This document shows positions 28,950 through 40,370 of a stretch of DNA of 64,000 nt, piece by piece. The notes beneath the pieces are model-generated. The model saw only the letters and a list, made by a program, of their open reading frames with translations, had not been told where the DNA came from and did not search any database. Every line of letters begins with the position of its first letter. Position 1 is the first letter of the stretch. The translations under genes were made by a program, and so were the position numbers. Origin of the DNA: Scylla paramamosain (Eukaryota; Arthropoda; Malacostraca; Decapoda; Portunidae); NCBI RefSeq assembly GCF_035594125.1, contig NC_087181.1, positions 9,748,817 through 9,812,816 on the forward strand, written 5' to 3'.

Positions 28950-31340
28950 CTGTCCCTCACTGTTTAGCCTTCATTCCTTGCCTTCCTGTCCACTCCTGCC
29001 TTCCTCGCCTGCCTCACCTTCCTCACCCTCCACTGGTCTACACGTGTGGCTAACAGACAGGGTTAGTAGACAGGTCTAATAGTAATGCTCCTTTCTTTCA
29101 CTGTCCGGAGTTCATTCCTTCCCTTCCCTGTCCACTCCTGCCTCTCTCCACTACCTTACTTTTTCCCGTCCTCCTCCCTTCAATATACACGTTAGACAGG
29201 TGTAATAGACAGGTATAATAGGCAGATCCCAACTTCTATCATTCACTTTTCGGCCTCGGTTTCATTCCTTCATTCCTTCCTTCACTGTCTCTCCTCTCTC
29301 ACGCGTCCCTGTCTTTCTTTCTCTCAGCACACACAGGCAAATATAATTATGTAATGTGGTAATAGTGATGTAACCTGTCTTATCTCGCTCTGTTCCTTGT
29401 CTTACTCTTATCCTTCCTGTGATGCAGCTATTAATATTACAGTCTAGTCTATCCTGCTTATTACGCTCCACGCGTAACACGCACGAACCCACACACAAAT
29501 ACCGACACACAAGTATCCAGGAGCGCGCCTGTGGGCGCACACGCGAGCTGCGAGAGGATAGTAGACGCGGCTGAGAGGCCTGTGTTCATATGAAAAACTG
29601 CCAACCCCGCACAGTCCGCGTGACCCCTTTCACGGGGGTCACAGTGAGCCTGGCGCTGGGGACAAAGACCCTCTAATGGAGACAGGGAGAGCCACGATAC
29701 CCTGCGGTGAAACAAGGACAGAAACAAGGTATCTCTGTTACGCGGAGGCTGTGTACCCAGCTAGTTCTGCCTTCAGGAAGCCTCCCGTCAGCGTCTCCGT
29801 CAGTGTCTCCCGAAGGATTGATTCCGTGCCTCGTGACTAGCTACGACTAACGTTCAGTGTCCCATCTTCAAACTCACAAAGTGCAGACGCTTGTGCCCAC
29901 GGCGCGCCGGTGGACGTTCCCTGTCAGTGCCTCCGTCATCGACCCCTCCGGCGCCCCCGGAGGGTAGTTGGGATGTGTTACAAGACTCGATGGTGTGCAG
30001 CGAGCTAGGTCGACACCCCACAAGTGGAATTGTTCCGAGTGCCGCACTCGCGGGCCGTACGCGCAGCAGCTCACCAGCACGAAGGAAGCCTGGGACATCG
30101 GGAAATTCTACGAACGTTGAGTGACATCTTTCATCAACTGACCTCAACAGCGACCAGCGGTGACTAGCCCGACCAGTCTAGCCGGTGACCAAGAGCCACA
30201 ACGCCCCTCCTGCCGGCACCTCTGCCCTAGGAAGGCAGTGCAGTTGACTGTGAAGGACGGCTTGCTCGCGTCCCGGCCACCGCGGGAGCAAAATCGTCGA
30301 GAGTGATGTACCCTAGCTTAAGCCATGATTGGGCGGACCGACAGGCGAACCTGGGGGATCCCGGTGTGCTGCAGGGGTCCCCGCGTTGGACAGGGAGGGT
30401 GCCCCTCCGGTATAGCCGGGTAAATTACCGGCCTAGAAGTGTAGAGTGTACACGTGCCCAACCCGATTCCTGAAAGTAGAGGCGTCGGGAATAAAGACAT
30501 GCTATTCCATTGGCCGATCGGAGAGAACGTAGGTAAGTGGTGGAGGGCGGCATCTCCTAAGGAGTCGCTGGTCCCCCGTTACACCCATGGTGGAGCGTAA
30601 CACTGTTCATTCACACACTTGCCTTTCTTTCTCTCCCTTTGACTTACCTTACCTTGCCTTGCCTTGCCTTGCCTTGCCTTGCCTTGATAAATTATACATT
30701 TCTTCCTATGATGCAACTATTAATCTACAGTCTGATCTCCTTTCCTACCTTGCCTCTCCTTTTTTTCCACCTTGTCTTGCCTTGTCTTAAATTCTGGTCC
30801 TATTGTCCTTCATACGATAAATAATCTGGTTTCCTTTTTCTGTCCACTCAAACCTTGTCTCCTCTCCCTCTCTTTTCTCAGCCTCGTCTCGCCTTGTCTT
30901 CCTCTTCCTCTCTCTCAGAATCACCACTTCGCCACCATAACAGGATCAAGCAAGACATTGACATCATAATTACAGTTTGATCCTTCCTCTCCGACCATAT
31001 TTTGCCTCTCCTAACCTGTTTCTCGTCTCACTCTCAACACTGGTCAGTCGCTCCCCCTCCTCCTCCTCCTCCTCCTCCTTCTTCCCCCCAACTGCCTCCA
31101 TCTCCTCTTCCTTCTCCAACATCATAACAAACAGATTAAAGCAGTAAAATTAATATCTAATCTCTTTATCTGTCCAAACACACCTTGCCTTTCTTTGACC
31201 TTGCTGTACACGCACGTCACTCAAGAAATCGTCTCTTTCCACTTTTCTAACATGGCAGAAACACCTCAGATTAATATTGCAACCAATCATCTTTGATCCC
31301 ACCACCACCACTACTGCCTTGCCTCTCTTTTACCTCGCTG
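28950..31340. repeat. Degenerate pyrimidine-rich repeat domain
   Basis: A loosely repeated module alternates CCTTGCCTTCCTGTCCACTC-like pyrimidine blocks with AT-rich blocks such as ATGATGCAACTATTAATCTA and CAGTCTGATCT. Clear related blocks sit near 29050, 29190, 29429, 30711, 30953, 31121 and 31254. Spacing is irregular (about 130-240 bases) and identity is low. A short perfect run of CCTTG repeats occurs at about 30653-30687. The LTR-like block at 29736-30583 interrupts the series. Confidence 0.5.
29736..30583 (+). mobile_element. Possible LTR of an LTR retrotransposon
   Basis: A GC-rich 848-base block begins TGTTACGCGGAGG and ends GGTCCCCCGTTACA, with LTR-like TG..CA ends. A polyadenylation-like AATAAA lies at about 30489, roughly 95 bases from the 3' end, which fits a U5. 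A possible primer-binding site TGGTGGAGCGTAAC follows 4 bases downstream. No gag or pol follows, so it would be a solo or severed LTR. No clear target duplication was found. Confidence 0.4.
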
Positions 31341-31391
31341 TCGTTGCACGTCAGTCAAAAATCTGAACAGCTGTTTTATTAAAGTGGGTCA

Positions 31392-31394
<3 letters not shown>

Positions 31395-31480
<86 letters not shown>

Positions 31481-31594
31481 CCCTTACTATTACGCCATGA
31501 ATAGACTGTTGTAGCTACGTGTGTGTGTGTGTGTGTGTGTGTGTTAATCTGCAAGTTTCAATCGTACTCGTGCAGTTAAGGTGCTGTTCTTGCC

Positions 31595-31634
<40 letters not shown>
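31395..31634. repeat. SSR cluster (CT)n, (GT)n, (CA)n
   Basis: (CT)n at 31395-31479, (GT)n at 31519-31544 and (CA)n at 31602-31634. The GT and CA runs are mutually complementary across a 57-base spacer. Confidence 0.95.
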
Positions 31635-31638
<4 letters not shown>

Positions 31639-32599
31639 TCATAAGCCCCCAATCAATCGTGTTGGCGGCGATAACGATGGTGGCAGTAGTGTCCAAGAAG
31701 GTGGTGGTGATGGTGGTGGCGGTAGAGGTAAAGGGATGGTCGTGGTATCGGGGTCAGCGGCAATAACGGAGATTATAATAGTCATTTGTCGATGAGAGAG
31801 ACCCGCCCATCACCACCACCACCACCACCCAGCCTGGCCACGCAAGACGAATTTCACTCATTTAACATTATGATTCTTTGAGGAGGACGCTGACGGAAGG
31901 AATGGCACGCTGGGAGGCTTGGTCCTGGCATGAGCAGTGGCGTGCAGGCGTCCCTGTGTCCTGTAGATCGTGTCTTTGGCCTGTCGACGTGTAGGATTCA
32001 TGGGAGTCATCCTGTACTTTGCTTTAATGTCTGGAGGCTCTCTGTTGATCCGCTAGAAACGAGAGGAGTGCCAGGGGAGCGCTGGCCTCCTTGAGACCTC
32101 ACCGTTCCAATCCGCGGCCGCTTCCACCCAGACCCCTCCCGCCCTGCTTTGTCCCCTGTGCCAACTTGAGTGGTGCGAAGATTACTGACATCAGAAATAG
32201 AGTGGATGATTGATGTTCATTTGTGTAATGATTGCACCAGCCCAGAAAATTAACCCTCTTAAATATTCGGCAAGTCAAAATTCATATTGTTTGTTTAATG
32301 TGAGTGGGAGTGGAGAAGTTTGTCATCACATAATAACACATAATAACTTTTCTCATCTGACTAGGCAGGAAAACATAATAATATTAATCACTCCAGCATA
32401 AAATTATTAATAATAACCCAGGGAAGAACTTTTGACCCCGTAACTAAATTTTTCCACATTCCTTGATCAATTTCACTAATGGGATGATAGATACAAATGT
32501 TGTATAGCAAGGCAGAAGGGAGATAGAATTAAATGTTATGGAGGCAACATGCAAGTCGAGCGGCGAAAGTGACGCCACTGGCGTGCCTCGGGGCAGAGA
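31635..32599. other. Intergenic stretch, nothing recognised
   Basis: A short GGT/GTG-rich patch lies at 31676-31740 and a CCA run at about 31810-31829. No gene, RNA or TE similarity was recognised. Confidence 0.5.
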
Positions 32600-32971
32600 C
32601 GGGAGGGCCTGCACACAGGAAAGTCACCGCGCATTCTGCGCATGTGCGAGTACTCTCGCTACGTGATTGGCCGCCACCTTCTCATCAGCTAACCTAACTA
32701 CCTTGTACCAAATTACTGAATATGCTCTCTTACTTATTACAACACATTATTTTGGCTAGATTAAGTAGTTAGGTTTAGGTTAGTCAGGTTAAGTTAGGTT
32801 AGTTGTTAGATTTGGTTAGGTTAGGTAATGTTAGGTTAGTTAGGTTACGTTAAGTTAGCTGATGAGAAGGTGATGGCCATTCACGAGGCGAGACCTCGCA
32901 CCAATCACGAGGCGAGGCTGCTCGCACATGCACAAAATGTGTGGGGACTTTCCTGCGTGCAGGCCCTCCCG
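32600..32971. mobile_element. MITE with long inverted repeats and TTAGG-like interior
   Basis: The ends are CGGGAGGGCCTGCAC and its exact complement GTGCAGGCCCTCCCG, and imperfect complementarity extends about 120 bases inward on each side (GGAAAGTC, CGCACATG, CACCTTCTCATCAGCTAACC). Flanks show a 7-base near-duplicate, GCAGAGA on the left and ACAGAGA on the right, which would suit a hAT-type 8-bp target duplication. The centre (about 32768-32860) is a degenerate array of TTAGGTTAG words. No coding capacity. Confidence 0.75.
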
Positions 32972-33069
32972 ACAGAGACGCTTGCCTCCCTCCCCTGTGA
33001 TACCACGTTCACCGCCTCTCTCCTTTGTTACAGGTAAATTGCCTTGAATTTAGAGTTAAACATAATGTA

Positions 33070-33074
<5 letters not shown>

Positions 33075-33158
<84 letters not shown>

Positions 33159-33353
33159 TTGAATGTGATAGCTAATTCAGCGTTGGTCTTCTTTCTTAAA
33201 GTATTTTCCAAACACCTTATTTTTGTTTTATTCTCTTTATTAAAAGTTTTTATGACCGCCAAAGCTAGTCATTTTTCACTAGATCGCGGATTTCGGGTCC
33301 TAGACCTTTCCTCGATAGCTGTTGTTCCTTTCACTTTGGTGGAAGTAATGGTG
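33075..33353 (-). mobile_element. Penelope-like element, 3' end (minus) with (TA)n tail
   Basis: This is the inverted copy of 38160-38396. It shares GGTCTAGGACCCGAAATC, ATGACTAGCTT and CTATCACATTCAACGATATA, and is followed by a (TA)n run (33075-33157 on the plus strand). The similarity stops at GTAATGGTG (33345-33353), a 9-mer that recurs at 36632-36640 where the same element resumes. It is therefore read as the 3' part of the minus copy at 36632-37560. Confidence 0.75.
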
Positions 33354-34026
33354 AAGTTGTTGTTATTGTGGGGGGGGATAGGAAAGGGGAAGAAAAGGAA
33401 GAATATAGATGGAAGTAAAGGAAAGGAAAATGAGAGAAAGTAGAGAGACAAAAGGTGGCGGGCAAACCGCCTTTGCTATTCTTTTGCCGTTAGTGACTAC
33501 TCACTTTGGATGGAGTCAGGGCCATGGGATGATCGTAGGTAAGTAATGGTAAGTGTTTCTTTGGTCTTGGGTCTTGGTAGTATGCTTATTTTTAAGTGGC
33601 TTGCAGTGCTATTCTTGTTTTGGTGGCACCGATATGTTCAGTGCATAGAAGAGGCACAGTTCCTTGATTGTTTTTCTTTTTGTTTTTTCAGGTAGGTGAG
33701 CTGACTAGTTAATTAGATGGAGGTTTCAGTATGTAAGTATTAGGTAAGTATGAAAACCCGTCTGAGTTTGTGGTAAGTATATTAACCCTTGACGAAAAGA
33801 GGAAGCTTGGAAGAAGTTCGATGTTGAGGTAAGTGCTTTGGTAAGATGACTATGATGTTGGTATAGTTCCGAGTACTCCATGCAGTGACACGAGGAATGT
33901 GAGATCAGATCCCCTGCCGCACCAAGGGGCGAGATTTGCTCGATCCCTACCCCCTAGCCCCTTGGGGCACGAACCCCACAGCAGGTGGGCCTCAGAGCCC
34001 ACGACTCAGGGCGAGGTGCGACTTCA

Positions 34027-35022
34027 TCAGATGGGGTGGTGTTTTGGGGTAGAGTGCTCAGTGGATTCCTTGTATGCCATTTCCATGATTTTTTGTGCTG
34101 GGGGGGGCGCATTTACGGATCTTAATAATTGGTAGTTATTGCATTTTAATGTTTCTTGTAAAACCTCTTGAAATGTGTTTGTCAGATGTGCGTGAAGGAG
34201 GCAAGTTAGTATTTTAGATGGGGCATCCTTATCTATGTTTATGTCTGGTAGTGCTGTACTAATTGATTGCTTAGCAGCTCCACTGTATATGGTGTAAGTG
34301 GGATTTGTTGTTTTCTTTCCTCTTTTCCTCTTTTTTTTTTTTTTTCTGTGCGGGCACTTCATTGCAAGTGTACGATGGTCGCCCGAACAGTTAATACATT
34401 TTTTGGTGGTGGAGTTGCAGCTGCGCCAGGTATGACCTAACTCACCGCATTCGGAACATATTCTATAGTCATCGGGTTTATTACACTGGTTTGTGTAGTG
34501 ATCTTGAAGCTGGTAGCATTTCATGCAGCTGGTGATACTGATGTATAGTTCCTCTTTTATTTGAGTTGGTGGGAGTGACATAGAACACATCAGGAATCCT
34601 TTTTCTTGGGCCGTCTTTGCTGCACTTGTCTGCATGAAGGTAATTTTGGTGATTTTAGAGTTGGGAAATTTGAATAGGTCGGTGATTTCATTTGTCCTAT
34701 CCAGCAGTTGTTAGCTTCTATTTCTTGGATTATTGTTTCATCTGTGTTGTTATAAGTGAACTTGTCCAGTCTTGTTAGTATCACAGTTTTTCTTGCTTTC
34801 AGTTCTGGGGGAGTGATAGGACTGAAGTTTTTGCTTTGCAGTTGATCATGTATGTCCTTACATACATTAACATCCTCATCCGTCCTGGTTAGTACTGCAT
34901 ACCCATCAGGGAGTGGTTATGATTCTTGTTGCTTATACATGGTTCTGTGAGATAATCTGTAGAAGTGTTGTTCTGTGTCTCGGGTCATTGTTATATTTAT
35001 ATTTGATTTTTACTTTCTCCAT
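34027..35022 (-). pseudogene. LINE ORF1-like protein with three zinc knuckles
   Basis: It reads on the minus strand from a Met codon at 35022-35020 with at least two frame breaks. Segments in order are LPDGYAVLTRTDEDVNVCKD, then RKTVILTRLDKFTYNNTDET, then three knuckles: CMKCYQLQDHYTNQC, CSECGELGHTWRSC and CINCSGDHRTLAMKC. A basic stretch (HRKKKKKRKRGKK) and a tail to 34027 follow. Three CCHC knuckles after a weak RRM-like region are typical of ORF1 (gag-like nucleic-acid-binding) proteins of jockey/I-group non-LTR retrotransposons. ORF2 is absent next to it. The protein is broken and probably not made. Confidence 0.75.
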
Positions 35023-35826
35023 ACTAACAAAAAACTAATTGGTTTGTCGGTATTTTAAATGTGTATCTGAGATTTACTTACAGGGTAGGGTTGAGGAATA
35101 TTAGCTTTTGTAATACTGTAAAGCCGTGAGCATGTAGTAGTAGTTGTGTATGAAATGTGTCGAGTGTCATTTTCTGTGTTTGGGTCCAGGACAGCCCACA
35201 GCCAAAGCCTCCCCCACCACAGGTCGGTCGCTAATGACCTGATGTATGGGGCAGCCGAACCACAACACTTCCCTGGTTCCCTGTGACCTAAAGGACAACA
35301 CTGCTCGAAGAGCAGAACTGCAGCTAAAGAGAACCTAACAGCCTAGGGAAGACTACCTACAGCCACGCCACCTTGTAGCAAATAATCTAGTCAGCCATAG
35401 AAACATCCCATTTTCTCTCATATTCAGGGTACACTAAAACTTACGCGCTTCTCAGAACCAGTAATGTAAACACAAGTCACCGCTCCAAGCACTCCGTTTT
35501 CTCTTATATGTTTTCAGCCTCCCGTTCTCTTTCTACTGCACAGATTTTTCGTCTTTCATCTCTTCTTCCTCATTTTTTTATACATACACATTCTGTGCAC
35601 GCTTTTCGACACATACGTTACACGTCTTTTCTATACATCATATTACTCCTTTCTTCACACAGACATACACACACACATTCACTCTCTTTGTCCATATCTT
35701 TATGTAAATCATTTTTTATGTTCAGTATTTCTGGTGTACATGTTCATGTTTTGTTAAATAAAGTTAGAGAGAGTTTAACCAGTCTAACAAGTGGCTATAA
35801 ATACAACCTTAGCTGGTGAACAAAAA

Positions 35827-35966
35827 GAGTTAAGAGATTAAAGGACTTGCAACTGCTGACGGTTACCTGTCGGTTTTCTCTTCTCTATCTCTGGCGAGTT
35901 AAGAGATTAAAGGACTTGCAACTGCTGACGGTTACCTGTCGGTTTTCTCTTCTCATATTCCTGGCG
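35827..35966. repeat. Tandem duplication, 69-bp unit, two copies
   Basis: The unit starts GAGTTAAGAGATTAAAGGAC and ends TTTTCTCTTCTCTATCTCTGGC. Copies at 35827-35895 and 35896-35966 differ only at the end (TCTATCTC versus TCATATTC). An AATAAAG lies about 65 bases upstream. Confidence 0.9.
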
Positions 35967-36631
35967 GCTTCCACCTAGATCACTAGAACCTGAGGCTCCC
36001 GCCCGCTAGCAGGCGTCGAAAAGCGCGGCGTAACTGCCCCAAAAGGGACTTCATGATACCCTGTTGCCCCAGACCGGCCGCTTCCTAGAAGCATCCCCTC
36101 TAGAGAGGCCCCCCTGAATTGACCCCAGGGGGTTCACCTTCGTACCACAGCCGGTCCAGCTAGTGGGCGTGAGAATTAGAAAGAGGAATGGAAAGTGACA
36201 GAAAGCCCTGCGAATACCCAGAGAGTGGAACGAATTACAAAGGGGCCTCAGCTCGGAGGGCGGCTCCCGCGAACGCCGTACAAGCCCCCGGTAATCGTTC
36301 CCAACCCTGGGGAACAGGAGGGAGTCTATAACGGGATATGACCCAAAAAATATATATGCCTGTAAGGCAGGACCCAGTGGTGGACTCAAGCAGGAGTTCC
36401 AGTACACCTGAGTGAGGCAGCTCCTCGCGATGAAGGGCACAACCGGAGTCAGCGAGACACCACAGCTCGAGAGTTGGTGAAGCCACGCAGGTACGTGTCC
36501 AGAAATGACGAAGGCACATGTGGAAGACAGAGCAGCTCAGTGGCGAGCGAGTTGGCGAGCTGATGTTTGGAGAGGGAGGAGAAGGTGTTGCCGCTGCAGC
36601 TGCTGTAGCAAGTCCGGCTGCTGTGGCAAGT

Positions 36632-37560
36632 GTAATGGTGGAGGTCGGGATTGTGACTGTATTTATACCGCTAGCTGGGCTGCTTGGGCGCTGGTTCTGA
36701 CTCCTGATTGGTTGGGAAACGGCTGAGTCGATCCCGTTTCTGATTGTTTGTTGGTGACATCAGTTGGTGGATGTTGCGGTGTCCTTAAGGCTTGTGTTTG
36801 GTTTGTTGAGCGGAAACTTGGAGGCCTTTAAGATCTTGGGCTTGTAAATTTAGCGCAGTACTATTCTATTTCATGTACAGTGCTTCTAGGATGGGGAAGC
36901 GTCTTTCATCACTACACATTGTGAGGATGTGAGTGTTTTCTTCTAGGATTTTTCTTGTGATCTTGATACCATGTTTTCCTCTGAGATTGTTTTTGGGGGA
37001 TCCAGATGCGAGGTGGAGAGATAGTCAACAGGAGAGCTTCATCATTGTCATGCCTATATAGATTGGGGGAAGGACTTCGCAGTTTCCTTGATTGCAGGAG
37101 AACCTATATGTGGCATGTGACGTTTGAAGAGGCTCTTTATCTTGAGTGGGGTTGTTCTTCAGTAGTAAGGTGTTGGTTTCCTTAGTGGTGTAGTAGATAA
37201 TGAGCTTCAGCATTTTTCTTGGTCTGTGGGCTTAATGTTGTGCTTGATTATCTGCCTCATGACCCTTCTGTCTTCTCTGTAGGCTATAGAGAATGTGGCT
37301 TTATAGTATAGTTTAATTTCTTCTTTTTCCTTTTTCTCATTTTTGTTGTGCCAGCTGTCAATAATTCTCTTAGTTTGGCGAACTATATCAGTTTCATTGA
37401 AGCCGTTGTTCAGAAGTACTTGGATGGAGCTTTAAATTTCTTGATGTACCTGTTTTCAGATGCTGCAGTGCGTGAGTGCTCTTCTGATGTATGAGCCAAA
37501 TATAGCGTCTTTGTATTTTTGAGGACCCTCACTTCTTCCGTTCAGGCAATATCCAAGATC
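36632..37560 (-). mobile_element. Penelope-like element, C-terminal part with GIY-YIG (minus)
   Basis: On the minus strand, sequence related to the Penelope RT C-terminus and linker (NGFNETDIV, then a lysine-rich IIDSWHNKNEKKK segment) leads to a GIY-YIG endonuclease start: CNQGNCEVLPPIYIGMT at about 37100-37050. Stops interrupt it. Penelope-like elements are a separate retroelement class that combine an RT with a GIY-YIG nuclease. The sequence stops at GTAATGGTG (36632-36640) and resumes at 33353. It meets a plus-strand copy head to head at about 37555. Confidence 0.75.
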
Positions 37561-38395
37561 TTACCTTCACTAAAGAGGACAGTGAGAATGGAACAATGCC
37601 CTACCTCGATGTTCTCATTAAACAGCAAGATGCCACTTCAACACCGATGTCTACAACAAATCAACAAACCTTGGATATTGCCTGAACGGAAGAAGTGAAT
37701 GTCCTCAAAAATACAAAGACAATTGGCTCATACATCAGAAGAGTACTCATGCACTACAGCACCTGGAAACAGGTACACCAAGAAATTGAACGCAACATCT
37801 GGATGCCCCATAAAATAATTCATAGAAAAACATGGTATCAAGATCACAAGAAAAATCCTAGAAGAAAACACTCATATCCTCAGTGATGAAAGACGCCTCC
37901 CCATCCTAGAAGCACTGTATAAAAAAAAAAAGAGAATAATCCCGCGCTAAATTTACAAGCCCAAGATCTTAAAGTCCTTCCAAGTTTCCGCTCAACAAAC
38001 CAAGCATAATCCTCAAGGACACTGCAACATCCACCGACTGATGTCACCAACAACCAATCAGAAACCGGATTGACTCAGCCGCCTCCTAACCAATCAGGAG
38101 TCAGAACCCGCGCCCAAGCAGCCCAGTTAGCAGTTAAGTACAGCCACAATCCCAACCTCCACCATTGCTTTCACCAAAGTGAGAGGAACAAGTTACTGAG
38201 GAAGGGTCTAGGACCCGAAATCGCGATCTAACGAAAAATGACTAGCTTCGGCGGAGTCATAAAAACTCTTAGTAAAGAGAATAAGACAAAAATAGGGTGT
38301 TTGAAAAATACCTTAAGAAAGAAGATCAACGCTGAATAAGCTATCACATTCAACGAAATATGCCTTAGAGAAAATCTCCTCCCCGTATATACCCT

Positions 38396-38396
<1 letters not shown>
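37548..38396 (+). mobile_element. Penelope-like element, 3' part (plus)
   Basis: It begins in the RT C-terminal region (FTKEDSENGTMPYLDVLIKQ at about 37563-37625, then TIGSYIRRVLMHYSTWKQ). Comparison with the minus copy shows an internal deletion of about 500 bases at about 37797 that removes the GIY-YIG domain. The 3' region (CTAGGACCCGAAATCGCGAT, ATGACTAGCTTCGGCGGAGT, CTATCACATTCAACGAAATA) matches the minus copy at 33.1-33.35 kb. It ends at a (TA)n run, as that copy does. Confidence 0.75.

Positions 38397-38489
<93 letters not shown>
38397..38489. repeat. (TA)n tract, left of a solo LTR-like insert
   Basis: A perfect TA run continues on the other side of the 38490-38887 block, suggesting a single tract split by an insertion. 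Confidence 0.95.
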
Positions 38490-39000
<511 letters not shown>

Positions 39001-39223
39001 TAATGCTTGGACTTGCTACCAGGTAGTCAAGGTAAAGATTCAAAGGTGTGAAAATTTCCACTATCACGCATAATAACAATGTCCTCCTGATTAATAGTAT
39101 GATTTGTATATAAATTCTAAAGTTAAATTAAGGGTTAATTATGGTTAATATAGTACAAACTAGGTATTAGTTACTATTATGAATAAATTGGGAATTAGAG
39201 ATGTGCGGATTGTGAGTAGCTAG

Positions 39224-39561
39224 TGTTTTGATGTGGCAAGGAGCGGCCAGCCAGCCGCCTTTCAAGTCGTACCTCCGTCACTTTACAATCCGCACTTGCA
39301 ATATTCACTAACTTGCTAAGAACTTAAAAGCTCGGTAATCTGCACAGCAGCAAATAGTCTGTCTTTGTTACGAAAACACGGGCATCCACTAGCTTAGAAC
39401 GCCCAGTGACACCAACTCGCCAGCAGCCATTGCTCCCTGCTAGTCACGTGTACCACAGCTAAGTTATCGGTTATTTATAATTAAATCTAGCCAGGCTTTC
39501 TGTGTAAGTATGTTAGCTGGGAGAACATTAGGGTGAGTGAGGATCTAAAAAAGTTCTCACA
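39224..39561 (+). repeat. Candidate 5' LTR of BEL/Pao element A
   Basis: The last ~165 bases (GTGACACCAACTCGCC ... AGTTCTCACA) match 63071-63229 at roughly 85% by eye, in the same orientation. Similarity may start at TGTTTTGATGTGGC (39224), matching TGTGATGTGGC at 63001, with an indel between. A possible primer-binding site TGGTACCCCGAGTAAGC starts at 39571, only 9 bases after the LTR end. The 63-kb copy has no such site after it, which fits a 5'/3' pair. Confidence 0.6.
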
Positions 39562-40119
39562 TTAACATTTTGGTACCCCGAGTAAGCAAGACAAGCTTTG
39601 TTGTTGTCAGGTTCGAGAAGCTTCGTGTTGCACAAAACGGGCATAATAACGCAACTGAAACCTTTTTCACAAATTCACCGATGTTAAATAAGGACTTTTC
39701 CACAACCTGGTACCAGAGTTCAAACCTTTGACCACGATCGAAGATTAGAATAAGTTCTAAAATAGCCTCACGAATTAACTGTATTGCTTTTGGATATCAC
39801 TGATTCAAACCGCTAAGCCGAACCATAGGGACATAACGGAACACATTAAAGGCATAACCATTCAAATACAAAGCCACTACTCTTCTGAGGTTGTTGTAGT
39901 GCAAATAGAACCTAGAAATATAACATCACGTGGGACGGGATAATGTGCACTTGAACCAAATAGGTAGAGATACGTGTCTCACTACATCAGATGATTCATA
40001 AACCGAAAACTGATGGATAAGACATTGAGTACTTTAAGAACAAATAATTAGGCTAAACCCCAACCTGAAACCCAATTTAAGTCCAGTGAGTTCAGCTGGA
40101 CCGTGGGCAAAGCGACCAC
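39562..40119 (+). other. Untranslated leader of element A
   Basis: It follows the primer-binding site and has no open frame or protein similarity. It is read as leader DNA by position only. Confidence 0.4.
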
Positions 40120-40370
40120 AACAAAACAACTAGGTGGGCAGAAGGTGCAGAAGACCCCGCGGTTTAGATGCTGCTCATCCGCCTCCGCATCGGTCACACA
40201 AATCAACGCTCATCTACATCGCCTCAAACTTTCACCCGATCCACATCGCCCCTGGTGCCTCCGTCGCTGAGACCACAGAACACTTCTTGCTGCAGTGCCC
40301 GCGCTTCCACTCTCACCGTGTCATCCTCAGGGGCTATTTCACAGTCGGTTTATTTTGTTGTGATCGTACC
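40120..40370 (+). pseudogene. LINE C-terminal (CCHC-end) fragment
   Basis: Two frames together give the usual end of a LINE RT/RNase H protein: LLIRLRIGHTNQRS at about 40171-40212, then AETTEHFLLQCPRFHSHRVI at about 40266-40326. The IGH-T ... ETTEHFLLQCPRF pattern is the familiar zinc-binding tail of jockey/R1-type elements. Nothing else of the element was recognised nearby. Confidence 0.55.

Larger units (their letters stand above)
33354..36631 (-). mobile_element. ~3.3-kb insertion carrying an orphan zinc-knuckle ORF1
   Basis: The block is bounded by GTAATGGTG on both sides (33345-33353 and 36632-36640), consistent with a 9-bp target duplication inside a Penelope copy. Its only coding content is the minus-strand ORF1 described separately. 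No reverse transcriptase or endonuclease sequence was found. A 69-base tandem duplication lies at 35827-35966. The flanking stretch 35966-36630 has no recognised content. It may be an internally deleted LINE or more than one insertion. Confidence 0.5.

Noticed and set aside
29854..30147. Overlapping GC-rich ORFs on both strands near 30 kb
   Set aside because: No family signature; they fall in the LTR-like block where GC content lowers stop frequency.
36505..36726. Cysteine-rich small protein on the plus strand
   Set aside because: It is antisense across the junction of the Penelope copy and its insertion; the Cys codons come from a GCAGCTGCTGTAGC-like repeat.
33075..38489. A single large foldback element bounded by the two (TA)n tracts
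   Set aside because: The inverted similarity is explained by two Penelope copies in opposite orientation, one interrupted by another insertion.
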